From contig JAGYKX010000007.1 of the NCBI GenBank assembly GCA_018401115.1, positions 62,001 to 126,000 of the forward strand: a DNA stretch of 64,000 nt, written 5' to 3'. Of the stretch, positions 1-10,903 are shown piece by piece (position 1 is the stretch's first letter; each line of letters starts with the position of its first letter). The notes under the pieces were generated by a model that was given only the letters and a program-made list of their open reading frames with translations, had not been told where the DNA came from and did not search any database. Position numbers and translations under genes: made by a program. Source of the DNA: Flavobacteriaceae bacterium. Its GTDB lineage: Bacteria > Bacteroidota > Bacteroidia > Flavobacteriales > Flavobacteriaceae.

Positions 1-423
1 GCCTTCCTTGTAAAGGGAGCCCACAAAAGTGGAAATATTGGGCTTAAAAAAACCGTTCCCCACGACAATGAGTCCCAAGGCCAAATAAAAGGCATACGTA
101 TTATCAACTGCCAAGACAAAGTGCCCGAGAGACATGAGAATACCTCCCAGAAAAATAGACCTTCTAAGGCCCAATGTGGTGTCTGAAATCTTACCGCCAA
201 TCACGGTAGAAGCATATACCAAAGAACCGTAAGAGGCATAGACTGCTGCAGCGGCCACATCTCTAGTGCTTAAGGCTTCAAATATTTTATTCACCATATA
301 AAGGGTCAATAAGGCACGCATTCCGTAGAAACTAAAACGCTCCCAGAGTTCAGCGAAGAATAAGTAAAAAAGTCCCTGAGGGTGACCCAGAATGTCTTTT
401 GGTGTATGGGTAGGTGTAGTCAT
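1..423 (-). CDS. POT-family (di/tripeptide) MFS transporter, partial; truncated by window edge
   Basis: Reverse-strand ATG at 423 reads MTTPTHTPKDILGHPQGLFYLFFAELWERFSFYGMRALLTLYMV..., typical of the POT family N-terminus; open to window start. Confidence 0.85.
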   Translation of the reverse strand, partial: MTTPTHTPKDILGHPQGLFYLFFAELWERFSFYGMRALLTLYMVNKIFEALSTRDVAAAAVYASYGSLVYASTVIGGKISDTTLGLRRSIFLGGILMSLGHFVLAVDNTYAFYLALGLIVVGNGFFKPNISTFVGSLYKEG

Positions 424-438
424 ATCAGTGTTTATGTA

Positions 439-2634
439 TTAAAGATTGTTTAAAATAAATTGGGTCATTTTAGTGTAGAGTTGCTCCCTAGTTTTCCCAC
501 CGTAAATACCGTGGTTTTTGTCAGGATATACCGCCCAATCAAATTGTTTATTGGCCTGCACCAGGGCCTCTACCATTCTCATGGTATTTTGAAAATGCAC
601 ATTGTCGTCTGCAGAACCGTGTACTAATAACAACTTCCCTTTTAATCGCTCCGCGTAGTTGAGCGGAGAATTTAAGTCATATCCTTCCGGGTTTTCCTGT
701 GGAGTTCTCATAAAACGCTCCGTATAAATAGTGTCATAAAACCTCCATGAGGTTACAGGTGCTACAGAAATAGCCGTTTCAAACACCTCATTACCCTTTA
801 AAATAGAATGCATGGCCATATCTCCTCCGAAGCTCCAACCCCAAATTCCAGTACGGTTTTCATCTATATATGAAAGGGCAGACAATTGTTCTGCTGCAGC
901 AATCTGGTCATCGCTCTCGTAACGCACCAATTGCAAGTAAGTAGATTTTTTAAAATCTCTTCCCTTAAATCCTGTACCCCTTCCGTCTACACAAGCAATC
1001 ACATAGCCCCTAGACTGCAATAATTGGTACCAGTAATCATTACCACTCATCCAAGTATTGGTCACAGATTGTGATCCAGGACCGCTGTATTGAAACATCA
1101 AAAGTGGATACTTTTTGGAAGGATCAAAATCTGCCGGCTTAATCATCCACATATTGAGATCGTTTCCGTTTACGGAAATGGTAGAAAACTCTTTTGGGCT
1201 TATATTATAAGCTTTTAATTTATCTAAAAGGGCAGTATTATCTACAATGGTTTTTAACATTAAAGACTGTCCAGCATTGGTGTCACGGACCCTTTTTTTA
1301 GGCACTGTGGTATTTAATGTGTAGGAAGGAGGCGTTGCAGCATTAGAATGTGCATTAATGAAATAAGTAAAATCTGCGGAAAAACTGGCTCTGTTCACAC
1401 CATCCTGAGCGGTTAAACGAGTGACATTTTTACCGTTAATTCCTACCGAGTACACATCTCTATTGATAGAACCCATTGCGGTAGACTGAAAAAATATTTT
1501 TTTGCGTTTTTCATCATAGCCGTAAAAAGAAGTTACCTCCCAATCTCCTGAGGTAAGCTGCCTCTTTTCTTTCCCACTTCTATCGTGTAAATAAAGGTGG
1601 TTATAGCCATCTTTTTCAGAGCTCCAAATAAAACTATCGTCTACTAAAAAAGTTAGGTTGTCATTTACGTCTACATAGGCTTTATCTCGTTCAGTGTGTA
1701 AGACAGACAATGCCTCACTCACTTTATTATACTGGTATAAAACAAGTTCATTTTGGTGTCTATTAAAGGTTTGAAACACCAACTCGTCTGGGTTATTTTT
1801 CCACATAATTCGGGGAATATAGTAAGCCTCTACAGGGATTTTCTCCGTTTTTGCTCCCTCCAATTGGTAGAGATGTAAGCTCACTACTGCATTATTCTCT
1901 CCAGCCTTAGGGTACTTAAAAGTCTGTAATGTAGGGTATAGTCCTTCTCCATAAATAGGCATAGAATACTCAGGCACCTCCGTTTCATCGAATCTCAAGA
2001 AAGCAATATGGGTGCCCTCTGGGCTCCATTCAAAAGCACGAACAAAACCAAACTCCTCCTCGTAAACCCAGTCTGTAATTCCGTTAATAATACGATTCTT
2101 TTCACCGTCAAAAGTAAGTTGCTCGGTTTGCTTGGTCTCTAAATCAAACAGATATATATTGTTTTCGTATCCGTAGGCTACTTTAGAGCCGTCAGGAGAT
2201 AAACTGGGCTCTTGAACGGCAACATCAGCTATTTTAATTAAAGACTTGTCATTAAAGTCGTACACAAAATAAGACCCTAGGGAAGACCTTCTGTAGATGG
2301 GTTTTAAATCCGTAGCCAAGAGCACTTTTGATTCGTCTGCGCTAAAGGTGTAGGAACTCATATATGAAATACCATTCAAGTCTTCTGTAGACAATAAAGT
2401 AGCCGTTTTCTCCAGCGTTTCATATTCGTATAAATCAATGGTTTGAACCTTATTTACGCGGTCATAATTCAACAAGGTATACTGAGTGCCATTGCTTCTA
2501 GACCTAAGGACCTCCATTCCCTCCGTTCTAAAAGTTCCATCGTAAATAGCCGCTACACTCACTTCTTTATCTTGGGCTAAAACAGCATTTATGGCCAAAA
2601 AGCCGATGCCTAAAAGGAAAAATAATTTTTTCAT
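439..2634 (-). CDS. S9 family peptidase (dipeptidyl peptidase IV-like)
   Basis: Signal peptide, DPPIV N-terminal propeller, GWSFGG nucleophile motif, C-terminal HG...H catalytic region. Confidence 0.9.
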   Translation of the reverse strand: MKKLFFLLGIGFLAINAVLAQDKEVSVAAIYDGTFRTEGMEVLRSRSNGTQYTLLNYDRVNKVQTIDLYEYETLEKTATLLSTEDLNGISYMSSYTFSADESKVLLATDLKPIYRRSSLGSYFVYDFNDKSLIKIADVAVQEPSLSPDGSKVAYGYENNIYLFDLETKQTEQLTFDGEKNRIINGITDWVYEEEFGFVRAFEWSPEGTHIAFLRFDETEVPEYSMPIYGEGLYPTLQTFKYPKAGENNAVVSLHLYQLEGAKTEKIPVEAYYIPRIMWKNNPDELVFQTFNRHQNELVLYQYNKVSEALSVLHTERDKAYVDVNDNLTFLVDDSFIWSSEKDGYNHLYLHDRSGKEKRQLTSGDWEVTSFYGYDEKRKKIFFQSTAMGSINRDVYSVGINGKNVTRLTAQDGVNRASFSADFTYFINAHSNAATPPSYTLNTTVPKKRVRDTNAGQSLMLKTIVDNTALLDKLKAYNISPKEFSTISVNGNDLNMWMIKPADFDPSKKYPLLMFQYSGPGSQSVTNTWMSGNDYWYQLLQSRGYVIACVDGRGTGFKGRDFKKSTYLQLVRYESDDQIAAAEQLSALSYIDENRTGIWGWSFGGDMAMHSILKGNEVFETAISVAPVTSWRFYDTIYTERFMRTPQENPEGYDLNSPLNYAERLKGKLLLVHGSADDNVHFQNTMRMVEALVQANKQFDWAVYPDKNHGIYGGKTREQLYTKMTQFILNNL

Positions 2635-2780
2635 CTAATTCAATTCAAACCAGGTCCTATGGCCTGTATTTTTATAATAAAGCTCCTAAAAATAAGATTT
2701 TAATACGAGAATCTTTAAAGAATCTACAAATAGGTCATAAAATGGGATTTAACTATCTTAGCGGGACAAAAAAATAATCT

Positions 2781-4109
2781 ATGTCTACACCCATTCAAGG
2801 ATTTTCAAAACTATCTAAAGCAGAAAAAATAGACTGGGTATCTCAAACTTTCACCCAAGGGGATCCTGAAACAAAATCCCTACTCACCCAATACTGGCAT
2901 GAAGACAAGGACTTGCAAAAATTACATGATGAATTTATAGAAAACACCCTTAGTAATTTTTATGTGCCTCTTGGAATTGCACCAAACTTTTTAATTAACG
3001 ATCATCTTTATGCTATACCAATGGCTATTGAAGAGAGTTCCGTGGTAGCAGCAGCAAGTAAAGCTGCTAAGTTCTGGGGAACCCGAGGCGGGTTTAAAAC
3101 CGAAGTACTAGGTACTGAAAAAATAGGCCAAGTACATTTTTTCTTTCAAGGTGATCCCAAAAAATTAAACACTTTTTTTGCCCATATAAAGCCCATTTTG
3201 TTGGCAGACTGCGCCTCACTCACAGCGAATATGGAAAAGCGAGGAGGGGGAATTAGTAATCTATCGTTGAGAGACAAAACCTCAGATTTGGCCCATTATT
3301 TTCAAATACATGCTGTATTTCAAACAGCAGACGCTATGGGTGCCAACTTCATCAATTCATGTTTGGAGCAATTTGCCGCTACCCTAAAAAGAGAATCACA
3401 GCAGTACGACGGATTTTCAAAAGAAGAACAGTCTGTAGAAGTGGTCATGAGCATTCTTTCTAATTATGTACCCAATTGTACTGTGAAGGCTACTGTATCT
3501 TGCCCCGTAGCAGATTTAGAAGGTATAGATGGGGCATCCGGAGCTATTTTTGCTGAGAAAATGGTACAAGCGGTTGCTATTGCAAAGGCAGAGCCACATA
3601 GGGCGGTCACCCATAACAAAGGCATTATGAATGGCGTAGATGCAGTGGTTTTAGCAACGGGGAATGATTTTAGGGCCATTGAAGCTGGTGTTCACGCATA
3701 TGCCGCTAAAAATGGCAGCTATTCTAGCCTCACCCATGCAAGTATAGAAAATGGTGTTTTCAGCTTTTGGATAGAACTACCTTTGGCCTTAGGAACCGTA
3801 GGGGGTCTAACTAATTTACACCCATTGGTGAAGTGGTCTTTGGCTGTCTTACAAAAACCCTCTGCAGAAAGGCTTATGGAGATTGTAGCTGTAGCTGGGC
3901 TCGCCCAAAATTTCGCAGCTTTGCATTCTTTAGTGACCAGTGGGATTCAAAAAGGGCATATGAAAATGCACCTGCTTAATATATTAAACCAACTAGGGGC
4001 TACTGCTCAAGAAAAAGAACAATTAGTAGCGTATTTTAAAGAGCAAACCGCTACACATAGTCTTGTTGTCAGTAGTTTTGAGGCCTTGAGAAAAAATGGT
4101 CACTTATGA
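2781..4109 (+). CDS. Hydroxymethylglutaryl-CoA reductase (class II-like)
   Basis: Protein reads as HMG-CoA reductase; overlaps a GHMP kinase ORF. Confidence 0.85.
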   Translation: MSTPIQGFSKLSKAEKIDWVSQTFTQGDPETKSLLTQYWHEDKDLQKLHDEFIENTLSNFYVPLGIAPNFLINDHLYAIPMAIEESSVVAAASKAAKFWGTRGGFKTEVLGTEKIGQVHFFFQGDPKKLNTFFAHIKPILLADCASLTANMEKRGGGISNLSLRDKTSDLAHYFQIHAVFQTADAMGANFINSCLEQFAATLKRESQQYDGFSKEEQSVEVVMSILSNYVPNCTVKATVSCPVADLEGIDGASGAIFAEKMVQAVAIAKAEPHRAVTHNKGIMNGVDAVVLATGNDFRAIEAGVHAYAAKNGSYSSLTHASIENGVFSFWIELPLALGTVGGLTNLHPLVKWSLAVLQKPSAERLMEIVAVAGLAQNFAALHSLVTSGIQKGHMKMHLLNILNQLGATAQEKEQLVAYFKEQTATHSLVVSSFEALRKNGHL

Positions 4110-5083
4110 AAACATTAGCTACTACCAAAGCCCTGCCAAGTAAAGCCAAACGTTTTTATAGCCATGGCAAACTACTACTTACTAGTGAGTATTTGGTGCT
4201 AGATGGTGCAGAGGCTTTGGCAATTCCTTGTCGCTTTGGACAGGATTTATGTATAGAAGACCTCGAAAATAACACCATAAATTGGAAAGCTTATACCCAT
4301 GAAAAGACCCTCTGGGGAGATTTTAGCTTTCCTGTAGCGGCGCTAAACAATCCCGTGTATGCCCAGCCAAAAAACGAAAAGGACTTTCTAATAAAGTTGT
4401 TACAAATAGCTAAAAAATTAAATCCCTCATTTTTAGAAAATAGTAATGGATGCTCTGTTAGTACCCATTTAGAATTCCCTAGAGACTGGGGACTTGGCAG
4501 TTCTTCTACCCTTATTCACAATGTAGCCCTTTGGGCGACAGTAGAACCCTATAAACTACTTGCGCTAAGTATGGGTGGTTCTGGTTATGATATTGCTTGT
4601 GCAGCCGCTAAAAATCCTATTAGCTACAGGAGAGAGACTGCTAAACAGCCGCTACACGTTCAGGAAATAACTCTAGAGGCAGTCCTTGTAAGAGAAGCAG
4701 TATTTATACACTTAAATCAAAAACAAGACAGTAGGGCGGGTATAAATACCTATTCAAAACAAAAGGCTGCTCATGCGTTTTCAATAATAGAGGCCATTGA
4801 GCAGATCAATATACTCAGTAGGTCACTTCTTAACGCCAAAGATGTAAAAACTCTCATGGCTCGTATGGAGGCTCACGAAGCTTTTGTAGGAAACATCATC
4901 CAAACAACTCCTGTTAAAGAACGCCTTTTTAAAGACTATCCTGGTGCTATAAAAAGTTTAGGGGCTTGGGGAGGAGATTTTATCATGGCAGTCTCTAAAC
5001 AGTTGAGCCCTCTTGAAACAAAGGAATACTTTTTTAATAAAGGATATACGACCAGCTTTTACTATACTGAAATGGTCTTGTGA
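4106..5083 (+). CDS. GYDIA-type GHMP kinase
   Basis: GLGSSST GHMP motif and SMGGSGYDIACA motif; 4-bp overlap with HMGR gene. Confidence 0.88.
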   Translation: MKTLATTKALPSKAKRFYSHGKLLLTSEYLVLDGAEALAIPCRFGQDLCIEDLENNTINWKAYTHEKTLWGDFSFPVAALNNPVYAQPKNEKDFLIKLLQIAKKLNPSFLENSNGCSVSTHLEFPRDWGLGSSSTLIHNVALWATVEPYKLLALSMGGSGYDIACAAAKNPISYRRETAKQPLHVQEITLEAVLVREAVFIHLNQKQDSRAGINTYSKQKAAHAFSIIEAIEQINILSRSLLNAKDVKTLMARMEAHEAFVGNIIQTTPVKERLFKDYPGAIKSLGAWGGDFIMAVSKQLSPLETKEYFFNKGYTTSFYYTEMVL

Positions 5084-5102
5084 TTTTACTAAAGTACACA
5101 TT

Positions 5103-5138
5103 AAAAAAAAGGCGGCCTTAAGGCCGCCTTTTTTTTTG
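5103..5138. terminator. Bidirectional intrinsic terminator between convergent genes
   Basis: aaaaaaaaggcggccttaaggccgccttttttttt: perfect GC-rich dyad flanked by A and T tracts. Confidence 0.92.
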
Positions 5139-5155
5139 ACTGTTAAAGAGTAATA

Positions 5156-7276
5156 TTAATAAAATACGGCTCTGTTGTCTTCAATCTCCGCAGTCTCTTT
5201 TAAAGCGTTATAGCTCCTAAAAAAGATACTGTTTTGCGTTTCTGCCTTAAGCGCTTCTGCGTAGGTAGTATAGCTATCCAATGTCGTTGCTTCTTGCTTT
5301 TTGTTAAGCTGCACTAAGAAAACACCTGTTTCTCCAACTAAAAGTGAAGAAGTGGCGCCTTCTGATAAGTTAAAAGCTTTTCCTACTACAAAAGCTTCTC
5401 TACCAGCTCCTGGAATAATAGGGCTTTTTACACTTAATGCAGAAGCTGTTTCTACAGACTGACCAGTGGCAGCAGCAAAAGATTCTAAAGTGTTTCCTGA
5501 TTTATTTTTTAAAATCCACGCTGCTTTCTTCTCTTTTCTCAAGATTGGAAGCGCTGTAGCAGATGCATCTGCTACAGTCATGGTTCCTGAACGGTATCTA
5601 GCGGTCAGTTGAACAATAGCATAGCCATTATTTACATTAAATCTTTTAATCGCGCCTAAATCTGTGTCTTCGTTAAATGCCCACTGAACTACAGATCTTT
5701 GTGCGGCAAGACCTGGAAGATTTTCATCCATGGCCAATAACTTGTTGACACTTCTAACGTCATAGTTTCCTTCTTTAGCAATAGCCACATATTCTTTTGG
5801 ATTTTCAGTAACATCCATTTCAAACTTAGTCGCTTGAGTGAAAATCGTGTTAATGGTTTCTTCAGAAGGCTCAATATCCCTACTCAAAGTAGCAATCTGG
5901 AAAATATCTTGTTTGTCGTCTACCCTCACAATATGAAAACCAAATTCTGTCTCTACCAATCCAATAGCATCTACTCTATTTGAAAAAACAAAATCATTAA
6001 ATTTAGGTGTCATTTCTCCTTCTTGGAAAAAGCCTAAATCTCCACCTTTAGAAGCTGTAGGACCATCTGAGTTATCTCTAGCCAATTCAGCAAAAACAGT
6101 ATTTAACTTTTTAGCCTCAACAAGCAATCTATTGGCTTCTGTTCTAGCTGCTTCTTTTGTTCTTGTTACTGAGGGGCTTACACGTTCAGCGCCAACATAC
6201 GAAATTAAAATATGTGATGCTTTTACTGCGCCATTATTTTTCTTGGCAACCAATTTAGATACTTTGTAGGCATTATTCTCTTTGTAAGGTCCAAAAATTT
6301 CGCCAGGACTTAAAGTGATAATAGAATCTCTAAAAGTGGTTACTATTTCATTCTTAGTTCTATAAATGGTATCGTACGTACTGTCTGAATTGCGCTCTAA
6401 AAATGCCGCTAAATCTGTTGTATTTATAAAACCTGCTACTTTCTCAGTAGTAGCTGAATTTTCATCATACTCCTCTGTATCTGACAACAAACCTACTACA
6501 GCATCTATTACAGCCTGCTCGTCTTCTTTGGACGCTTTCTCCTCAAAATAAACCAAACGAATATCTCTGGCTGGTTCTTGCTTAAATAAGGCTGGATTTT
6601 TGCTAATATAAGATTCAATCTCCCCTGCAGTTACTGTAATAGTCGTATCTGGAACAGCAGAGAAAGGCATTCTTACATATGAAATATCTACTTTGTCATT
6701 GGCTAATTTATAGTCAAATTTGCCATCTTCTAAAGTAGTTCCAACACCCGCTTTAACTAAGTTAAAATACATTTGCTCTTTAGCAGACTGGATAATGGCT
6801 AATTCGTCTTGCAACCAAAGAGAATATCTGTAAGGATTATTGGCTTTCCAATCTGCAACTGCGGCAATAAATAAGGATTCACTAAAAATACCATTCTCAT
6901 CTTGAAACTCAGGTTGGTTTGAATAAGATGGGGTGTTTTTGATGAAGTTCATGATCTGATCCCCTTCTACTGAAATGCCCAAATTTTCAATTTCTTGATT
7001 TAACAAGTTTGACCTCAAAACAGTATTCCAAACTTGATTCACTAATTGAACAGTTGTTGCCTGACTACCTGCCCTTTGAGCGGCAACCTCTAACTTTTGA
7101 CGAAAGTCATCTATAGAAATTTCTTCCCCATTCACACTACCAATAGCCGAGCCTCCCATGGGAGATCCGCTTCCGCTGTTGGTAAATACTCCTGAAATTA
7201 CAAAAGCAAATAAAGCTAATCCAATGATAAGGATCAACACCGTGGTTCTCTGTCTTATTTTTTCTAATACTGCCAT
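5156..7276 (-). CDS. Peptidylprolyl isomerase, PpiD/SurA-like (SurA_N + rotamase)
   Basis: N-terminal TM anchor, parvulin domain (KASHILISYVG...GGDLGFFQEGEMTPKFNDFVF). Confidence 0.9.
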   Translation of the reverse strand: MAVLEKIRQRTTVLILIIGLALFAFVISGVFTNSGSGSPMGGSAIGSVNGEEISIDDFRQKLEVAAQRAGSQATTVQLVNQVWNTVLRSNLLNQEIENLGISVEGDQIMNFIKNTPSYSNQPEFQDENGIFSESLFIAAVADWKANNPYRYSLWLQDELAIIQSAKEQMYFNLVKAGVGTTLEDGKFDYKLANDKVDISYVRMPFSAVPDTTITVTAGEIESYISKNPALFKQEPARDIRLVYFEEKASKEDEQAVIDAVVGLLSDTEEYDENSATTEKVAGFINTTDLAAFLERNSDSTYDTIYRTKNEIVTTFRDSIITLSPGEIFGPYKENNAYKVSKLVAKKNNGAVKASHILISYVGAERVSPSVTRTKEAARTEANRLLVEAKKLNTVFAELARDNSDGPTASKGGDLGFFQEGEMTPKFNDFVFSNRVDAIGLVETEFGFHIVRVDDKQDIFQIATLSRDIEPSEETINTIFTQATKFEMDVTENPKEYVAIAKEGNYDVRSVNKLLAMDENLPGLAAQRSVVQWAFNEDTDLGAIKRFNVNNGYAIVQLTARYRSGTMTVADASATALPILRKEKKAAWILKNKSGNTLESFAAATGQSVETASALSVKSPIIPGAGREAFVVGKAFNLSEGATSSLLVGETGVFLVQLNKKQEATTLDSYTTYAEALKAETQNSIFFRSYNALKETAEIEDNRAVFY

Positions 7277-7368
7277 TTTCTAAATATCTTTTAATCAGTT
7301 GGCGAAAATACCATTTTCTTTTTAAATTTTATTCGCTTCCTCTAATTTTTAAACTTTTAAAAAGCGCT

Positions 7369-8658
7369 TTATTCCTTTTCTAGCACCTCTAATGAGACCA
7401 AATCTATTTTATTGCCCGAAACCTCTAAAATAGTAAAACAATAAAGGCCTATAGTAATACTCTTATTTAATGCTGGAATCTCCCCTGTCTCGTGGACAAT
7501 TAAACCGCCTAGAGTACCGTATTCATCGCGCTCTTCAAGATTTAAATAATAGGTTTCATTCAGGTAATCTACTTCTAATCTAGCTGAAAATTTATAGGTG
7601 TTGCCGGACAATTGTTCCTCAATCAAATCTGTGCTGTCGTGCTCGTCTTCTATTTCTCCAAACAATTCTTCTACAATATCTTCAACCGTGACCATTCCCG
7701 AAGTTCCACCGTATTCATCTAACACAATGGCAATACTTTTTCTTTTTTTAGTAAGCACATTCAATATATTATTGATCAACATAGTCTCTGGCACATACTC
7801 AATAGGCAAAAGCATGCTTTTAATAGTTTCTGGCTTTTTAAAAAGCTCATAGGAATGCACATAACCAATTATATTGTCTATAGTGTCTTTGTAAACCAGC
7901 AATTTAGAGTATCCAGTTTCTGTAAAAATCTTTACTAAATTTTTAGGACTCTCATGTATTTCTACTGCACATAAATCAGTTCTAGGCACCATTACATCTC
8001 TGGCTTTTACCCCAGAAAACTCTAAAGCATTTTGGAATATTTGAATCTCAGAGTCTACCTCATCTTCTGTCGCTACAGCTTCCATTTGCTCTGTAATATA
8101 ATCACCAATTTCCAATTTGCTAAAGGCTAATGGAACGGAATCTCCCGATGTTTTAAAAAGTAATTTAAGAATCAAATCTGAAATAAAAATCACAAAATTA
8201 GACACTTGTGAAAAAATCAAATAAAAAACATAGGCTGGTAACGCTAGGGCTTTAATGAGCGTATTAGCATAGATTTGAAACAGCACTTTAGGTAGGAATT
8301 CTGCTGTGAGTAAAATAATCAAAGTAGATATAACTGTTTGTGTAAGCAAACTAAAGTCTGTAAACAACAAGCTTAATACGGGGCTTTTTACAGGAGTCCA
8401 TTTTTCAAATAGCCCCATGAGTAAATCACCCATAAACAATCCATAAATAACCAAGGCCACATTATTACCAATAAGCATGGTAGCAATGAATTTGGAGGGC
8501 CTTTTGGTGAGTCTAGTCAGGATTTTAGACAGAAAACCTTCTTGTTTTTTTTCTATCTCAATATGAATTTTATTCGCAGAAATAAAAGCAATCTCCATCC
8601 CAGAAAAAAAGGCGGAAAAAAAGAGCGATAGTACAATAATTATGAGGTCTGGGTCCAC
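7369..8658 (-). CDS. CNNM/CorC hemolysin-family membrane protein (CBS + CorC domains)
   Basis: DUF21-like TM N-terminus, CBS region (VMVPRTDL), [14 protein letters not shown] motif. Confidence 0.88.
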   Translation of the reverse strand: MDPDLIIIVLSLFFSAFFSGMEIAFISANKIHIEIEKKQEGFLSKILTRLTKRPSKFIATMLIGNNVALVIYGLFMGDLLMGLFEKWTPVKSPVLSLLFTDFSLLTQTVISTLIILLTAEFLPKVLFQIYANTLIKALALPAYVFYLIFSQVSNFVIFISDLILKLLFKTSGDSVPLAFSKLEIGDYITEQMEAVATEDEVDSEIQIFQNALEFSGVKARDVMVPRTDLCAVEIHESPKNLVKIFTETGYSKLLVYKDTIDNIIGYVHSYELFKKPETIKSMLLPIEYVPETMLINNILNVLTKKRKSIAIVLDEYGGTSGMVTVEDIVEELFGEIEDEHDSTDLIEEQLSGNTYKFSARLEVDYLNETYYLNLEERDEYGTLGGLIVHETGEIPALNKSITIGLYCFTILEVSGNKIDLVSLEVLEKE

Positions 8659-8861
8659 TATTTTTTATTTTCGTTTTGCCTTTTTTCAAATTTCAACCTA
8701 TAACTCCTTCTAAAGAAGAACATTCCAATTGAAACCACTCCAAAAAGCAAGAAAATGCCCATTTCCTCAAGGGAACTACCCCATAGCTTTATCACTTTAA
8801 CTAAAGAGAAAATAGCCACTATTAAGTATAGGTATTCGGTATATTTTAAAATTCTAATCAT
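8658..8861 (-). CDS. Small hypothetical membrane protein
   Basis: 67 aa, two hydrophobic segments, tightly packed between lptC-like and CNNM genes. Confidence 0.7.
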   Translation of the reverse strand: MIRILKYTEYLYLIVAIFSLVKVIKLWGSSLEEMGIFLLFGVVSIGMFFFRRSYRLKFEKRQNENKK

Positions 8862-9489
8862 CGCTTTCTGTATCTTTAATGGTCATATACCCAAATGTTT
8901 TATGGGCATTTAAAAAACTAAAATCTCTATTAAAGTCCATCCCTTTCCCATCCATAATGGTTTGGTTTTCAGGATTGGTATAGGTGAATTTTTCTTCTGT
9001 GAAAATCCATTCTCCTAATTGATCATAATACAATTGAGGGGTTTCTAATTGCTTCCCGTCATGTGTTGTTATAACAACATTACCTCTCAAATCTATTACA
9101 TTTGTAGCAGAATAAATAATCCCATAATCAGATTTAACCACACTTTTCTTACCGTCTAAATCAAACACTTCCAAAACAAGCCCCTCTGGAAACATTCTAT
9201 ACGGAAATGCTAAATGTTGATAATCCAAGCTCATAGTGCTCCTCAAAATGGCTATAAGTCTGGCGTCTTTTTTTAACGCTCCCCCCATGGCCACCTCCAG
9301 TGGTATTTCTGAAATTTCCGGGGTTTCTGTATAGTACAAAACAAAATTTTCTGCTATTCCCTGAGGAGACACTTTAGGATCTTCAAAAACAACTGCTGAT
9401 TGATTTGGATTACAACTAAAAAAAAGTATTGCCGTTACTAAAGTAATGGCAATACTTTTTAAATATTTCAAGTTTTCTATACGTTTCAT
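8854..9489 (-). CDS. lptC: LPS export ABC transporter periplasmic protein LptC
   Basis: Lipoprotein-like signal, LptC beta-jellyroll-type sequence (SATNVIDLRGNVVITTHDGKQLETPQLYYDQ). Confidence 0.85.
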   Translation of the reverse strand: MKRIENLKYLKSIAITLVTAILFFSCNPNQSAVVFEDPKVSPQGIAENFVLYYTETPEISEIPLEVAMGGALKKDARLIAILRSTMSLDYQHLAFPYRMFPEGLVLEVFDLDGKKSVVKSDYGIIYSATNVIDLRGNVVITTHDGKQLETPQLYYDQLGEWIFTEEKFTYTNPENQTIMDGKGMDFNRDFSFLNAHKTFGYMTIKDTESDD

Positions 9490-10854
9490 TTATAGGTTTG
9501 GCACCGATACGCTACCACCTACCCAGCAGTTAAAAGTAACTGATTTTCCCGCCAATCCTGAAGAGAAAATATCTGTTTTGGATGGAGCTAATGCCATATA
9601 ACGCTCAATTGTTTGATTCGCTCTACTTCTAAGAGATAAGTCTACACGAGCAGCTTTTTTAGCCACCTCTGCAGCCTTCCAATAAATGGCTCTTTTCTCA
9701 AAAGTAGTACTACCACATTCGTTAGCAGAATCTGCGTACAAGCCAGCTATAAGTAAATAAGCTTTACCCATTGAAGGATTGTTCTCAATAGATTTCTGAG
9801 CATAATTCCTAGCTAAACTCTTATTGCCCTTCTTGTAAATTGTAGCAATCTTATAGAGAATATTAGCCTTCTTTTTATTGTCAGACTCTAAACTAACTGC
9901 TTTATTGAAGTCTGCTACAGCACCTTGGCTGTTTCTAGCATTCATTTTCAACAGTCCCAAATAGAAATAAGTATCTGAAGTTGGGTCTAAAGCGTTTTGA
10001 GCTTCTACCAATTTAACAAATAATGGATCCTCAGTACACTCTTTACTATACATTCTACCTACAGCAGATTTAACCCATTTTATATCTGTCTTCTTTTCTT
10101 CAAAATTCTTCTCGTATAGTGGAATTAAGTTTTCACAGTTGGCTAGATTTCCTAGCTTAGAATCTATACTCTCACTAATTTTAACCAAAGTCTCAGATTT
10201 ACGCTCTGCAATAGACAACTGTCTTTTTTCTCTAGAAGACATGGTTCCGGCATCTTCCTTGGCTTGCAATTTGTTTACCATTTGGTTCAAAGTCTCTACT
10301 TCTTCATCAATTTTGGAACCCACTTGGTCGTAGGTGTCAAATACCGCGTCTAAATCTTTTATTCCAGCAGCATTCAAATCTACTAAGTAAGAAAAATACA
10401 CATAAAGCGCTTTTGCATTAGTGAAGTGAACACGATCTTGGTTAAATGCTTGGTCTAAAATCGAAAAAATCTCTTCTGTAGAGGCAATTTTCTCATCATT
10501 TTTCAACATTGCTTGATCAATAAGCATATCTGCCAATGCCTCTCTTTTTGGGAAAATCTCTCTATATTTTGGATATAGAGCAAGCAACTGATCTATAAAA
10601 GATTTCTTTTCTTCTCCTGTACTGTTTTCAATTTTATGCTTTAAAATTCTTTCTCCATACACAAAATTCGCTGGATTTAATTCAGGGCAAGCTTCATAAA
10701 CTAACTTCCATGGCTCGTAGGCTGAATCGTAGTTTTTTACTTTTACAAATTCCGAGTAGATAGATAAATTGGTCGCACAATCTTGTGCTTGTAATTTAAA
10801 AACGCCAACGAAACCAATTAGGGCTATGGTCAATATGTGCAGTTTCTTTTTCAT
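9490..10854 (-). CDS. Tetratricopeptide repeat protein, secreted
   Basis: Signal peptide; TPR-like repeats. Confidence 0.8.
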   Translation of the reverse strand: MKKKLHILTIALIGFVGVFKLQAQDCATNLSIYSEFVKVKNYDSAYEPWKLVYEACPELNPANFVYGERILKHKIENSTGEEKKSFIDQLLALYPKYREIFPKREALADMLIDQAMLKNDEKIASTEEIFSILDQAFNQDRVHFTNAKALYVYFSYLVDLNAAGIKDLDAVFDTYDQVGSKIDEEVETLNQMVNKLQAKEDAGTMSSREKRQLSIAERKSETLVKISESIDSKLGNLANCENLIPLYEKNFEEKKTDIKWVKSAVGRMYSKECTEDPLFVKLVEAQNALDPTSDTYFYLGLLKMNARNSQGAVADFNKAVSLESDNKKKANILYKIATIYKKGNKSLARNYAQKSIENNPSMGKAYLLIAGLYADSANECGSTTFEKRAIYWKAAEVAKKAARVDLSLRSRANQTIERYMALAPSKTDIFSSGLAGKSVTFNCWVGGSVSVPNL

Positions 10855-10903
10855 GATGCTAGTATATATTGTGTTTAATTATAAAAATAAGGGCTAAAAA
10901 TAA

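Noticed and set aside
3464-3679. Track ORFs antisense to long genes (for example 3464-3679, 7598-7852, 11364-11870, 24514-25362, 28436-29305, 37499-37721, 58463-58720)
   Set aside because: They lie opposite clearly coding frames, lack recognisable domains and look like shadow ORFs
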